From: Lethocerus indicus
Taxonomy: Eukaryota > Arthropoda > Insecta > Hemiptera > Belostomatidae
Reading direction: 5' to 3'
Length of the DNA: 64,000 bases
Assembly (NCBI GenBank): GCA_019843655.1
Contig: JACDQD010000119.1
Span: 1-64,000 of the forward strand
Below the pieces are notes generated by a model, which saw nothing but the letters and a program-made list of their open reading frames with translations, was not told the DNA's origin and ran no database searches. This document shows, piece by piece, positions 47,058 through 60,263 of this stretch; positions within the stretch are counted from its first letter, which is position 1, and every line of letters starts with the position of its first letter. A program made the position numbers and the translations under genes.

Positions 47058-47619
47058 ATGTCCGATCAGAGCTCGAATCCGTTCTTCGGCCTGTTCACGG
47101 TGGGCGTCCGAGGGACGCGGCGCAGCAGAGGCGCAGGTGTCCGAGGGACGCGGCGCCGCAGAGGCGCAGCCGGTCAGCGACGACGTCCTCCTCGTCGACA
47201 GGCTGGCCGAAGACGTCTTCAATATAACGATCAGCCGCGACAACGAATCGGTGAAGAGCGGCCGCGTCCACCAACTGGTCTACCTCGAGGACGCTTCGGC
47301 GCTGGCGACGGCGCCGCCGTTCATCGACCTCTTCACGCTGAAAGCGGCCCTCTTCGAACGGATCCTGCTCGAAGACCCGTCCGACCCCCGCCACCTCGTC
47401 GCCGTCGCCGCCGCCGGCAAGAGGGCGAAAGCGGCTACGCCCGATTCGCACGCCCTCCAGAACCGCTCGATGCTCTACCTGTTCGAGTGCTACAAACGGC
47501 TGAAAGGCGTCAAACCGCAGTCGGACACCGTCAAGCAGATCGCCAGCTACGTCGTCGAGAATGCGGCCACCGCTCTCAGAGAGCCGGCGCTATTCGACCA
47601 CCAGCATGTACACAAACAG
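47058..47619 (+). CDS. UBE4A: UBE4A exon 1 (with frame break)
   Basis: ATG TCC GAT ... encodes [14 protein letters not shown] in one frame. From 47137 the conserved reading [20 protein letters not shown] ... VHKQ continues in the +1 frame to the GTAATT donor at 47620. A 33-bp direct duplication (about 47105-47170) lies at the break. Skipping 47100-47136 (GTGGGC...GCGCAG, 37 nt) restores the frame. The start is chosen because SNPF-GLF matches the family N-terminus. Confidence 0.85.
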
Positions 47620-50600
47620 GTAATTACACCTTCCTCTCTCTCTCTCTCGAATTTTTGACGTATATTCGATCTCCCGATGTACGCACGGCCCGGTGACGTT
47701 ACACTAGCTTATATAACACACAACTAATATTACAGTTTACCTCTTATTAGTTATGTGGGAAAAAAACCACTGTTTACGTCTGGTGCGATTACGCCAATTT
47801 TATTACCAGCAACTCGTACCGGACGTATTATCATTCGTCTCTTTTATTATGGAATCGATCGATGTATCCGTAAAGTATAATCGAAAATAATCTAACGGTT
47901 CTTTTATATCGTCGGAAATTCGAGGTGAAATATCTGTAGGAGACGGAATATTATCCGTTCAGAAACATCTATCCATGTCATTTTCAGTCGAATCCGCGCT
48001 CCGTCTCTTCTACACTTTCTCCCGTATCACTTTCGGATCCCTCGATATCACTTTCAATTCTCGTATAACGGGAAATATATCGCTATCGTTAGAATCTGAT
48101 TCATAGCTCTAGGAACTTGTATTATCGATACTTTCCGGTAGGATTGCTTAATACCGTGGGGGGGGGGGAAGGACCTCGGTTTATTACTCGGGTTTTAAAC
48201 AGTATCGAGTCGATCCTGCCGAAAATTGGATTCGTTCAAAATATACGCATTGTCGTACAAATCTAGCAGGGCGAGATTTTCCGTTTAAGCTATTTTATAG
48301 AACGGGCAACAGCGATGAGAATGAAAAGGGTCACAAAATAATTCAAATGTTTATAAATAAAAAGATATTTACGGGGCGCCGGAAAGTGATGTCGCTTCTC
48401 CGTACGTGACAATATCCGTTTTTTATTTATAAGTCGATGTAAACGATATTTTAATGTTGGAGCGACTTGTTTACTCGTAAATAATTTTTAACCCTTTGCA
48501 CTCGAAGTTATTTTTTCCGTTCATATTACACCGGCAACTCGTACCGGACATATTATCATTGTGTGGAATCGATCGATGTATCCGTAAAGTATAATCGAAA
48601 AAAATCTAACGGTTCGGAAATTTGTGGTCCGGCACATTTCGAGGCGAAATATCGAAATCCGTCTGATTATCCACTTTCGAAACATCTATCCGTTCGTCAT
48701 TTTCAGTCGAATCCGCTCTGTCTTCTACATTTTCTCCCGTATCACTTTCGGATCCGTCGATATCACTTTCAATTCTCGCTGTACGTATAACGGGAAATAT
48801 ATCGCTATCGTTAGAATCGTAGCTCAGTTCGATATTCTCGCGTTATCGCACGGCTAAGAGCGTCTATATTATTTACATTATGTTCGCTATAAACTTCAAA
48901 TTCTAATCTCGTCGCTACTACTGCTGTGTCGATATCGCTGTAATTTTCACAAATTTTTCTTCTATTCGCCGTATCGGGGATATAAAAATACGAATTCGAA
49001 ATATAAAAACGACGGATAAACTCGAATCCGATACACACTCTACTCCGAGTGCTGAATTGCGGAATATCGCTCAAACCTCGGATTTTCCGCCTTTTTTATC
49101 GAGAGCATAATAATCGGCAAGCCGTCATTTGTCACCGAAAGTGGGAAATATCCTATAAATAATTGTGTTAAAAACTGAAAATTATTCGCATCGTCTCCTC
49201 GAGCGGAGCCCTCCTCCATTGTAAAGGGTTTAATATCGGCCCGTTTTTTTTTTATTTTCGTTTTTAGGTGATAGATCTGTTCGAAATCGAAGAGGACAAT
49301 ATGGGCTGGCTGACAGAATTCCTGAACGAAATTGTAAAAACTGTCCTGTCCGAAGACGACAAGGAGATGCTGCGACAGGCTTTCAAACCGGTACTGATTC
49401 TGATACACAAGTCGTTTACGAGAGCGACGGTGATGACGTTTCCGAGATTGCACTTTTCCGTTCTCGGCTATTTCGCCAGCAATCAACATTTGGCGGAGGT
49501 AAAATAAACCGTACGACGAATCGGTATCGCGTCCGTTCAATTTGTTAGCCGTAAGCGGTACGATTGGAGATATAAGCGCTCTCGTCAATCACGAAAAGCG
49601 CATATATAGGCCATTGGCACGCTCGAAATAGTATTTAAAATTATTTACGTTATATTTATAAATTCTATATGTTTGTGCGAGATTATTTAGGCCGCAAAAA
49701 TTCGTAATTAATAACCGTAATGCCTGAAAATATTTAAGTTCTCATCGAATACATTATGTCGAAAATACTGTTTAAAATATTTTTTTTAAGTTAGATATCG
49801 TGCTCGGGCGGCGATAATTTATATAATTTAATAATTTCGAAAATTTCCAGGTTCTGGTAGATTACATCATGCCCGAAAACCCGTACGACGGTCTGTGCTA
49901 CGCCGACACGTTGCTCGGCGCCATGTTGAATCTTTCCTGCCTTCCGAAGATGGTCGAAGGTCTGGTCGAATATTTCGAAAAACCGCTCGACGGTGTAAGT
50001 ACTCGTCATATTATTATAATGCGAATATAAGATACGATTTACCCTATTTGACTAGTACAAGTGCTTGTAGTCGATATATAGTGATGTCGTTTACACACAT
50101 CTTCTATCATTTATGTTATCGAAGCGTTTCTCCACTTTCGTTCAGTATAGTCTATATTAAATGAACATTTAATTAAATTTTGGCTCTGAAGACGTCGAAG
50201 AAGGATTTTGAGCATTTTAACTTTTACGAATTTAAACTCGGCTAATGTGCATCCGGGAATATCGATTAAGTTCGGGCCAAAAATGGTGTCAACGAACTGT
50301 TCTTTCGTTCATTCAAAACATTCAAGAAACCGCTCAGAACCGCCTTCAGAGATTTAATCGGATCTAGATTTGGGTCCCGTCGGCAAAAATGTATTGCCGG
50401 TCAGTGACAAAAAAAAGAATTGTACCGTAGGCTTCTGAAATGTTTATTGCGCGCCGACTATTCGTCGTGCGTACCAAAAAATGCACGACATAAGTAAGGG
50501 TGCACACACAACCGAAGATGAGAAGAAACCGCAATTATTTATTATACCTGTGTGTGTGTGTGGTCTGCGAGGGGTTGGAATACCGTAGGTCCGTGATATC

Positions 50601-53600
50601 TCCTCTCTCGCTGCCGGTTTGGTCTTTTGCTAGACCCGGGGGGGGGGGGGGGTTTGTCGACCGCTCGCCCCATCTTCAGTAGCGCCCTGTGTGTCAGTAG
50701 TCACCGTTAGCACTTGTCATCACCTCACCGCACTGTCACTTGTGAAAGTACTGACGGTACATGTGAAAGTGCAGTGAGGATGCCCCAAAAACATCCAAAG
50801 TGCCGGCACAGTGACTACTGAAGACACAGGCGCTACTGAAGATGGGGCGAAGCGGCCGACAAACCCCGGTCTAGCAAAAGACCGAACATACGAACCTACA
50901 AAAAATGAAAACCTTTTATTTTCACAATTGAATCACAATATGATAAAGCTTCGGCCATTCAACAATAACTATATATCGGGTCGACAACTAAGTAATTGTC
51001 GAATTCATCGCAGCGAGTGGGCGTTGTACATATTTTTAAGTACGTCAACACCAATGCACGGATAAGATTCTTCGATACGTTATTATTCGGTCCTTTCTGA
51101 AAAATTCGGTATCGAAATTACATCGACCGGTTGAATTGTGTGAACCGAAGTGAGCGTTTCCGTCGCATTTCGCTTTTTTATTTCCGCAAAGGCGTTAACG
51201 CCTCGCACGGGCTCATAAAAAGTTGTACGCCGTTTACGGTGACGAAGCGTTAAAAGAACGGCAGTGTTAGCGGTACTGCGGTCGGCGAAATTCCGGTCGG
51301 TGGGGGATTTTTCGTTAAAAGACGAGGAGCTGTCGAGGAGGACGTCCCTAGTGGAGGAGGTCGACGATGACCCCCCGAATAAAGGCCATTATCGATTCGA
51401 ATCGCCGTAGTTCAACACTGGGACATTGCGGAGAAGCCGAATGTATCTTATCAGTGCATTCGAAACCATCTACGGGGCTTATCTGTGCAAAGAAAGGTTG
51501 GCGAAATTCCGGTCAGTGGGGGATTTTTCGTTAAAAGACGAGGAGCTGTCGAGGAGGACGTCCCTGGTGGAGGAGGTCGACGATGACCGAATAAAGGCGA
51601 GTCGGCCGCTCGCCATCTTCAGTAGCGCTATGTCAGTCACTGTTGGGGCACTTTGGATGTTTTTTGCGCATCCTCACTGCACTGCACTGTCACTTTCACA
51701 TGTACTGTAGTGTTTGTCAGTATGTCGTTTATATATATGTGTTCTGTTATTGTTATTGGGGGGGGATTGTGTTTGTCTTCGGATTTTGTTAATCCGTTTT
51801 CAAAGCGTGAGTCAGATTGTCGGAAGGGGATGGTGTGATCCTTTAACACGTTGAGTGCCGTCTCAGTCATCGGTGACTGACAGTGTAAAGTATGATATAA
51901 AACTAAAAAATTTACATCGTTTTAAGTTGTTATCTAAAATTTATTTGAAGTCGACTCAATTTTTATTTAATACGGGATTTTATAATTAACGTATTTAAAC
52001 GTTTTTTTCAGAAAAGTTTAACGGATTTGATTAAAACGGGGTAAACATAAAAACGGTTGTCGCTCGCAAGTATCACAAGATGTTACAACTTGTTTCGTAA
52101 AATTTCTCGCTTTTTTTCTGCGACACCGCGCCGCATTTTAGTCATACGTTTGAACACTCGCATCGAGTAAATTTTAATACGCTAGCAGTGCGCTTCGCAT
52201 CGCTGTACCTTATAAAATCGCACTCAACGCGTTAATAGGATTATGGGGGCAAATATGGCGTCACTCGGGGAATTAATTTTCTCGTTTATAATTTTGTTTT
52301 TCTTAGTTGCGACTGTAAATAAATAAAAACAGACTTTCCCGCCGTTATAATATATTGATAGGATCGTTGTTTTTAAAATCCGACAGGCAATGAGCGCTCT
52401 GGAGGGTAATCTGTGGACAGCTACGAGCGATCTGTGCGATCGTATATACGGTCTGATCGAGCAGTTGATTCGCGGCAGTCACAACGTCCGATTGAGAATG
52501 CGACTTTTGACTTGGTTGGGCAACTGTCTCGATTATAACTTGCCGCGCGGTCGGCTCTGGGCGACGACCAACCTCGGCCTGCCCGGCGACGTCAGCTACG
52601 TCAGCGACGGTTTCGCCGTCAACCTGGCGTCGGTGCTGCTCAGGCTGTGCCGGCCTTTCATATCGCCCGAGCCCGAAGCCAGGCGCAAGATACTCAACAT
52701 CGACCCGACATATTCGGCGGCATGCGTAAGTCTCAGTCGCATTCACCCTGTGCCAAATCTGCAGCTCATTTTTTCATCATTCACGATTAATAAGAATGTC
52801 CGATTCGGGATTCTGTATCATTTCCGCAACTCGGATGTCTTCGCATTTTTTTAATTATGCGGTGTATAACATTATTCGTACAAGAATTAATTAAGGACGA
52901 ATAAAAAAGCGATTATTTATTTATTAATCGCCGATCTCTACAACGACATTGCTATCGATCTTTTCCTGAAAGTCCCGAAGGAGACGTTGGACGTGTTCTT
53001 TAACGCCCGAAGAAAGGAAAAGGACTGATTAATAAGCGAGACTATACGTACGTATTATATTTGTAATAAATAAACTTACTAAGAAATTATACTTGTACGC
53101 GATATTTCGCGAATTATGTAATCGAATTCCCATTAAAATATATGGTAAATCGGTGATCAGTTAATGGACAAATTTGTATGGCGGACATAATCTTTGAACG
53201 TGATTGTAGGTGGGCGCCAACGAAATGGACAGTCGGGGCGTGCACCTGCGCAGTCTGCAGACGGAGACGTGCCTGCAGCCGGTGGAGGCGGAGGAGGGGC
53301 CGGCGGCGACGAGGCCCGTCTCTGGACAGCCGTTCAATTTCATCACGGAGATATTCCACCTGACGCACAGGGCGTTGGACCTGAGCACGAGGGTGCTGCT
53401 CGAGAGGACCCAACAGCTGTACCAGGAGATTGGCAGGCTGCAGCAGGCGCTGACCGATGCGCAGACCCATGTACAGCCGAGACCGGACGTCATCGAGGCG
53501 TACAGGGAACGCATGGAAATGGAAATGTCCAGGTCTGCCATCGACACGTCGCATGCTTGCCTCTAATTATAATTCGAAAACAACTAATCGTTGTTCTTGT

Positions 53601-56600
53601 TGTGTTGTCTTCCGCTTCGATTCAGTCCGTGTAGGTCGATGAAAATAGCTGACGGAGTAAGTTCTTGAAATTATTATATCCGGGCCGAGCCGATTATGTA
53701 TCGGGTCGACAACTAAGTAATCGCGGAATTCACCGACAAGTGGCGTTGTACATATTTTTAAGTACGTCAACATCTCGGTTTCGAATGCGCGTATAAGATA
53801 CATTCAGCTTCTCTGCAATGTCCCTTGTTCCGAATCGCTCAATTTGACTCAATAACGGCCTTTATTCGGGGGTTCATCGTCGACCTCCTCCACTAGGGAC
53901 GTCCTCCTCGACAGCTCCTCGTCTTTCAACGAAAAATCCCCCACAGACCGGAATTTCGCCAACTTTTCTTTGCACAGATAAGCCGTAGATGGTTTCGAAT
54001 GCACTGATAAGATAGATTCAGCTTCTCTGCAATGTCCCAATGTTGAACTACGGCGATTTGACTCAATAATGGCCTTTATTCGGGGGTCATCGTCGACCTC
54101 CTCCACTAGGGACGTCCTCCTGGACAGCTCCTCGTCTTTTAACAAAAAATCCCCCAACCAGAATTTCGCTAACCGGTACCGACACTGACGTTCTTTTAAA
54201 GCTTCATCACCGTACACGGCGTACAACTTTTTATGAGCCCGTGCGAGGCGTTAACACCTTTGCGAAAATAAAATAGCAGAATGGAAACACTCATTTCGGT
54301 TCACCGTGTTTTAGCTTTTTATACACACACACACACACACACACAATTCGACCGGTCAACGTAATTTTTATACCGAATGATTCAGAAAGGACCGAATAAT
54401 AACGTATCGAAGGATCTTATCTGTGCAAAGATGTACTTAAAAATATGTACAACGCCGCGTGTCGGTGAATTCCGCAATTACTCAGTTGTCAGCCCAATAT
54501 ATTCACCTTCACCTTTATGTATTCTAATGTCCACGTACGAACAGAAAATTTTCTATATATGAAATTGAATCATGCTAGTTTAAGAGGCCAATTTAGAAAA
54601 AAAAATTAACTGAAATAAGGATTCGGAATATTTTATAGTTGTCGAATATTCTGTAATTTAATCCGTCCGTAACTTCCCGACGGTTATATTATACGATGTA
54701 TGTTTGCGCTCATTTATTGTTCTTGTTTTTTTTCCGATCGCTACTAGGTACCTGTGCATGAGATGCGCCCTACTGGAACCGACAATGTTGAAATTGCTCG
54801 GCCACTTTGAAGTGGCGACGGCGATTTGGATCGTTCAAGTGATATTGGACCCGGCCGTCGAAGGGAGGACGAGCTATTCGCCGCGCGACTTCCGGCAACT
54901 CACTTTCCCGCTATCGGAAATATCACCGCCGACTCTCAAGTCAGTTTCCTTCTCTACCTTCTCCAATTTATATATATATTAAGTTCACAGCGCGTCTCAC
55001 CGTCTGTTACCGTTTTGCGAAAATAGTTTGGCCCGCGGCTGCGCTTTTTGTATTTTATTTACCGATATTCTCTTATATACCGAATTGTACTTTCGGTAAT
55101 TGTATTAAGTTATATTCGGCGTGTTGTACATTAGGTTTGGGGAAAAAAGTTATCCGTTATTCGGTCGCTGGATGGAATTATTTTAGCGACTGAATTACTT
55201 TACGTTAAAAAAAAAACCGCATTTCGCGGATGTTACCGTAATTACCGGGCGATTGTCATCAGCTCTCATCGTGCGGTCCTACTTTGAAATGTTTCCTGAT
55301 TGAAATGCTCAACGGTGAGTCTCTGAAGTTTCCCGAATTTACTAACACAAGTGGCGTTGTACATATTTTTTACGCCGACATCTTTGTCGACAGATAAGCT
55401 GTAGATGGTTTGAATGCAGGTATAAGATACGAGCTTCTCTGCAATGTCCCTTCTGACGCCCTCCTCGAGACCGGAATTTCGCCAACCTTTCTTTGCACAG
55501 ATAAGCCCCGTAGATGGTTTCGAATGCACTGATAAGATACATTCAGCTTCTCCGCAATGTCCCAGTGTTGAACTACGGCGATTTGACTCAATAATGGCCT
55601 TTATTCGGGGGGGTCATCGTCGACCTCCTCCACTAGGGACGTCCTCCTCGACAGCTCCTCGTCTTTTAACGAAAAAAACCCCCACCGACCGGAATTTCGC
55701 CAACCTTTCTTTGCACAGATAAGCCGTAGATGGTTTTGAATGCACTGATAAGATACATTCAGCTTTTCTGCAATGTCCCAGTGTTGAACTACGGCGATTT
55801 GACTCAATAATGGCCTTTATTCGGGGGGTCATCGTCGACCTCCTCCACTAGGGACGTCCTCCTCGACAGCTCCTCGTCTTTTAACGAAAAATCCCCCACC
55901 GACCGGAATTTCGCCAACCTTTCTTTGCACAGATAAGCCGTAGATGGTTTTGAATGCACTGATAAGATACATTCAGCTTCTCTGCAATGTCCCAGTGTTG
56001 AACTACGGCGATTTGACTCAATAATGGCCTTTATTCGGGGGGGTCATCGTCGACCTCCTCCACTAGGGACGTCCTCCTCGACAGCTCCTCGTCTTTTAAC
56101 GAAAAATCCCCCAACCAGAATTTCGCTAACCGGTACCGACACCGCCGTTCTTTTAAAGCTTCATCACCGTACACGGCGTACAACTTTTTATGAGCCCGCG
56201 AGGCATTAACACCTTTGCGAAAATAAAAAAGCGAAATGCGACAGAAACGCTCACTTCGGTTCACCGCGCTTTTTATATACACACACAATTCAACCGGTCG
56301 ATGTAATTTTGATACCGAATGTTTCAGAATGGGCCAAATAATCACTTATCGAAGCATCTTATCTGTGCAAAGATGTTGACGTATTTTTTTATTTTCGCAA
56401 AGGTGTTAACGCTTCGCAGGCTCATAAAAAGTTGTACGCCGTGTACGCTGTGATGAAGCGTTAAAAGAACGGCAGTGTCGGTACTGCGGTTCGCGAAATT
56501 CCGGAGTCGGGGGATTTTTCATTAAAAGACGAGGAGCGCTCCGGACGTCCAGTGGAGGTCGACGATGACCGAATAAAGGCCGTTATCGATTCGAATCGCC

Positions 56601-57466
56601 GTAGTTCAACACTGGGACATTGCGGAGAAGCCGAATGTATCTTATATGTGCATTCGAAACCGTCTACGGCTTATCTGTGCAAAGATGTTGTGACGTACTT
56701 AGAAATATGTACAACGCCAATTGTCGGTGAATTCCGCAATTACTTAGTTGTCGACCCAATAATATCCAGAAAAAAAAAACTCGCCTCCAGCCGAGTTATT
56801 CTACTCGAAACTTTTTGTGCCCTTACTTATGGAAATTGGGGAAAAAATATGTAATCGGTAAAGTGTTGTCGTGCTCAGGTGTATCCCCGAGTTGATAGTC
56901 GAGAGTATCGGGCGGTACCTGAGGCTGGCGAAGACGTACAGTCCGCAGAGTCTGGAGGAGGGCGGCGGCGAGGTTTTGGAGCCGCTGCTCACCGTCCTGC
57001 TCGTGCTGATGGGATCGAACACGAGGGCGCGCAATCCCCACCTGAGGGCCCAGCTAGCGCAGTGCCTCGAGTGCCTGCTGCCGCGCGACCAGGACCAGCC
57101 CAGCCTCAACCCGAACCCGCTCGGCGTATTCTACAGGGAGAAACTCTTCCTCGAACACCCTCACAGGGACCAGGTACTTTATTCTCGACAGATACAACAT
57201 TTCAAGCTCGTGAACATCCGTCATAAATAAACTATTGAACCGGCTCCGTATTCACCCAGGAAGAGGAGATGAAAACGGCATCGAAAATGGGGCTTAACGA
57301 GATCAGAAAAAACGAATTTTCGAAGCGCTTCGAGGATTGGAAAAAACTTTGTATATGCACAAGTGTATAATATCTGGTGGGGATTACTTTGAAGGGGACA
57401 AAATAGATATTCGTAAATAAATAAATAATTTTTGAAAAAACTCAAAATTTGCGATTCCTTTTGAAC

Positions 57467-57512
<46 letters not shown>

Positions 57513-60225
57513 CTATTGACAATGGTGGCAGTACCGAACCAACCTAATGTCGATCATTTTAATTTTGTATTCTCATTAATTTTGTATAATCATTTCATTT
57601 AATTCAATTTTTGCAGATTGTCGAGTCGCTGCTGAACGTTTTCGTTAGCATCGAGATGACAGGTCAGAGCGTCGCTTTCGAACAGAAATTCAATTACAGA
57701 CGACCGATGTACACGGTCATGGACTACCTCTGGGGTATAGCCGAACACAGATCAGCGTTCAAGTAATTACTTAGTCGTCACCGTAGTCTTATCTGAAATT
57801 TGACGTCCACTTTTGTCGATTACCCGATCCGCATTTTTACCGAATTATATAATGACAAGAATACGAAATCGGCCCTCGTCTGTATTTCAGAAGTGTACAA
57901 TACCGAAAAACATTCGTTACATTTTCAAAATCACAAAAACCGAAAAACAATATCGTGACAACGGGGACTGATTCAACCATAGCCGATAATATTGGGCAGA
58001 CATTTTCTTCAATATTCGATTGAAAAATAAATCGACATTTTAGCAATTTCAAGGTTCAAAAACAGCTGTAATAAGCTTAGCAAAGTAGTGTCGATAAATC
58101 TCAATAATAATAACAAGGATTATTGTTATAATTTATTATTATAATAATTTTACAGAAACTTTTATTACGTTCTAAACTCCAACGTTGAAGCTGTAATAAC
58201 GACCGACAACAGAATCAGTTTGGGGGCCAAACAAATATTTATAAATATCTACAATCGTGTATCGCCTTTACATTATTAATTTATAATAAGGGCGACTGAT
58301 TTAAAAGTATTGACAAAAATTTCTATTAATAAATCGGCGTTAATTTATTATTATTATTATTATAGTATAGCGTAGTCAGGCACGTTGTTAGCCTGAAATT
58401 GGGATCAAATAAATAATTATATTCGTTGATAAATGGACAAAGTGTTGTGCGACCGGAACTCGAATAATTATCACCAATTAGGGTCAGTTTAGGGCCGATA
58501 GTTTAGGGTCAGTACAAATGTGAGGGGCGTTACGGGGGATAGAACGACGCGTTTTCATTTCTGGACAATATTTCAAGAATAATGAAAGTTCGGCGGCCGC
58601 AGTTCTTTCGTTAATTTTCGTGACGCCCTATATATACGTAATATATGTACGTACCGTTTTTTTTTTTTTGTTTCGCCAGAAGGTTGTCGAGCGAAGCGGA
58701 AGCGAACATGGAGGAGGTGACTCCGCCGCTGTTCCTCCGCTTTCTGAATCTGTTGATGAACGACGCTGTTTTTCTGTTGGACGAGGCTCTGGCCAACATG
58801 GCACAGCTTAGACAACAACAGACGGCGAGGTTAACGAAGATTTATTTACAATTTCATTTTTATTTTTTGTTAAAGTAGCCTTTTTTTTTTGGTGTCGATT
58901 ATGCGCAAGTTATTCTTTTTTAGATGTTCGTAATTAATTTGATATACCTGTGTGTGTGTGGTCTGCGAGGGTTGGAATACTGTAGGTTCGTCTCCTCTCG
59001 CTGCTGGTTTGGTCTTTTGCTAGACCGGTTTATCGGGCTCTCGCCATCTTCAGTAGCACCCTGTGTATCAGTAGTCACTGTCAGCACTTGCCCAAAAAAC
59101 ATCCAAAGTGCCACAACAGTGACTACTGACACAGGGGGCGCTACTGAAGATGGCGAGAACGGCCGAATGAAACCGGTCTAGCGAAAGACCGAACCGGCGG
59201 CGATAGAGAGGAGAGACAGAAACATAACGAAACTACGGTATGTTCGTAATTTTTCGCGAAAATTGCGATACACTGCCCGATAGGCGTTCCTACCGTAACC
59301 ATAATCTATAACCGGTTAGCGTTTTCTCTAAAGATAATATATCTGGTTGACTGAGAGAGAGAGCTTATTTATTTTTGGGGATATTCGTAATTAATATATA
59401 CAACAAAGTATATCGAATATACACTTTTTCCCGTTAAAAATTGTTGTCTCCTCATAATACTGATGGGAAAACGCGTTAATTATTTGTATCGGAATGATCA
59501 ATCTCACTAAACTGTTTTCTTCTTTAAATATATCCAATTCCCGATTCCATTCGTCAAATACATAATGTACATATGTTGCACTGATTTCACATAGATCTAT
59601 CTCACCTAATATATCGGAGTGATTCATTGCGTATTCTGTGCGTGGCATTTCTGAAAATAAATTTATATAAATATTTATCTCGACGGTTTTCGCTAAAAAA
59701 TTAGTTTGGTACTCGATTGTCCGACCGAAAGAGCTGAATTATTTTCAGAATATTCAGTCGAAAATAGTCCCTTATTTATTTCGCTTTTCACTCATTTTTC
59801 GCTGAGCATTTTTGATTGCGCTATCAATCCGCCGGTTTTAGAAGAAAACTGCCGATTCCATTTAAAATCACGAATCAATCACGAAACAGAAACTGCATAC
59901 AAAGAAATCAAAGTTATTGCGGATAGAATATCACAAGAATTATATTGTAAAGGAGTAGTATAGTATTGCGTTTCGAAGTCAATTTGTGTAAAGAAATTCG
60001 ACGAAAATTCCTCCATTTATATATTGATAGTTTTGTTGAATTGAAATAATTTTGTACAGGGACAACGGGGAATGGAACAACCTTCCGGCGGAAGAGAGGG
60101 ACAGAAACGAGCAGTATTTCAGACAAGTTGGTATGACTGCAAGGTAATTATTTTACAGATTTTATTATTTACACTTTTACAATACCCGTATATTCTCTAT
60201 ACGGTTTTTCTACTATCGATGGGAC

Positions 60226-60263
<38 letters not shown>

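Noticed and set aside
47100..47450. Arg-rich frame continuing from the UBE4A start codon without a shift (235 codons in all)
   Set aside because: It loses all similarity to the E4 family after GLFT, while the +1 frame carries the conserved sequence and joins exon 2 in phase.
49040..49588. 182-codon minus-strand frame
   Set aside because: Lies antisense across UBE4A exon 2 and the neighbouring transposon; the plus-strand exon is clearly conserved.
53114..53554. Minus-strand frames of 128-146 codons
   Set aside because: Antisense shadow of GC-rich UBE4A exon 5.
53533..53566. Extension of UBE4A exon 5 to the stop at 53566
   Set aside because: Using the GT at 53533 gives the phase needed by exon 6 and preserves the family alignment; the extension would truncate the protein.
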